Shown here piece by piece: positions 63,462 through 64,000 of a stretch of DNA of 64,000 nt. Each line of letters starts with the position of its first letter. Within the stretch, counting starts at the first letter, position 1. Below the pieces are notes generated by a model. The model was given only the letters and a program-made list of their open reading frames with translations, had not been told where the DNA came from and made no database searches. Location: positions 30,069 through 94,068 of the forward strand of contig QHNH01000027.1 in assembly GCA_003218375.1 (NCBI GenBank). Direction: 5' to 3'. The DNA comes from Verrucomicrobiota bacterium. Its GTDB lineage: Bacteria > Verrucomicrobiota > Verrucomicrobiia > Chthoniobacterales > UBA10450. Position numbers and translations under genes: made by a program.

Positions 63462-64000
63462 ATGACCGTTCCACTCGAAGACAACGTCTCCGACATCATC
63501 GGAAAAGCGCAGCGCGGCCTGGGCATTTCCGATAGTCAGCTGGCCGAGCGAGCCGGAATCAGCGCGGATAAAGTCCGGAGCCTGCGCTCCGCAGATTTCG
63601 ACGCGGAGGCAATCGATCAGGCCGCGCCGGTTTTGAAACTAAGTAGCGCCGGTCTTCGCAAGCTGGCGTCGGGAAAATGGGACGCGGTGGATGAGGTCGC
63701 GGGCCTGGCGCAATTCAACACGACCTATCAGGACATCACGGTGAACGCGTACCTCGTCTGGGATCCGGCGACGCGTGATGCGGTGGCGTTCGATACCGGC
63801 GCCGATTGCGACGAGATGTTGCGGCGGATCGATCGGGATAAGCTCAGCGTTCGATTAATTCTGCTAACGCACGCTCATCCCGATCATGTCGCCGATCTGC
63901 GGCGGCTGCGACAGACGACTGATGCGCCGGTTTACATTTCGGAGCTCGAACCGGAAGAGGGCGCGCAGCCAATCGCGGAAGGCAAACGCTTTAAAGTCGG
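63462..64000 (+). CDS. Metallo-beta-lactamase-fold hydrolase with N-terminal helix-turn-helix-like region (partial)
   Basis: The frame from ATG 63462 runs off the window end (179 codons seen). Residues 1-70 look like a helix-turn-helix or adaptor segment (GISDSQLAERAGISADKVRS). The MBL fold then begins with NAYLVWDPATRDAVAFDTGA and the zinc motif THAHPDHVADL (HxHxDH). Glyoxalase II-like or other thioester hydrolase activity is possible. The N-terminal HTH fused to an MBL domain is an uncommon combination. Confidence 0.82.
   Translation, partial: MTVPLEDNVSDIIGKAQRGLGISDSQLAERAGISADKVRSLRSADFDAEAIDQAAPVLKLSSAGLRKLASGKWDAVDEVAGLAQFNTTYQDITVNAYLVWDPATRDAVAFDTGADCDEMLRRIDRDKLSVRLILLTHAHPDHVADLRRLRQTTDAPVYISELEPEEGAQPIAEGKRFKV

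Overview
The window is a GC-rich chromosome segment that most resembles the Verrucomicrobia, in particular the soil Chthoniobacterales ('Candidatus Udaeobacter'-like). This placement is an inference. It rests on a tandem four-ATPase UvrA of the kind known in Chlamydiae and other PVC bacteria, on a very large secreted protein ending in the duplicated beta-rich module common in Verrucomicrobia, and on dense interspersed palindromic repeats. No rRNA or marker phylogeny is available here.

Layout. 1-12172: rhomboid-like membrane protein, GTP-dependent PEP carboxykinase, a giant uvrA that is split into two reading frames, lgt, and an ExbB/ExbD/TonB energy-transduction operon. 12272-21718: ATP-dependent DNA ligase, purD, a dead S41-like protease, rnc, thiD, ferredoxin, a TSUP permease/universal-stress operon, trpC and tRNA-Thr(CGT). 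22005-25883: a 1292-residue secreted beta-propeller/PKD protein. 26219-31481: a mobile block that looks like an integron gene-cassette array without an integrase (frameshifted membrane protein, DUF3592, GNAT, DUF1801, DUF4386), with a complete 2001-bp IS1595-type element inserted in one attC-like site. 31531-45782: cell-surface glycan and methyltransferase genes (two GT2, GT87, GT8-like, GT39-like, three methyltransferases) interleaved with gatCA and two tail-anchored coiled-coil proteins. 45863-53174: purC, mdh, malQ, a UvrD-type helicase, a VapBC-like toxin-antitoxin pair and a DUF1003 protein. 53220-64000: the pbpC/alpha-2-macroglobulin pair, a DUF4337 protein, ruvC, lipB and the start of a metallo-beta-lactamase-fold hydrolase.

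The most unusual signal is a set of more than twenty short palindromic elements of several sequence families. They fill intergenic gaps, supply stop or start codons to neighbouring genes, and sit in frame inside conserved genes (gatC, uvrA, a GT87 gene). One family occurs at 4954-5073 and 43737-43868. It folds as a long outer stem with two inner hairpins, and the two copies differ by compensatory base-pair changes in both inner hairpins, which points to a conserved secondary structure. The copy in uvrA coincides with loss of the second ATPase's Walker A region and with in-frame stops.

Functional links: purD, purC and trpC are scattered housekeeping genes. pbpC beside an alpha-2-macroglobulin gene is a known bacterial envelope-defence pairing. 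exbB-exbD-tonB overlap as one operon. ruvC and lipB overlap by four bases.
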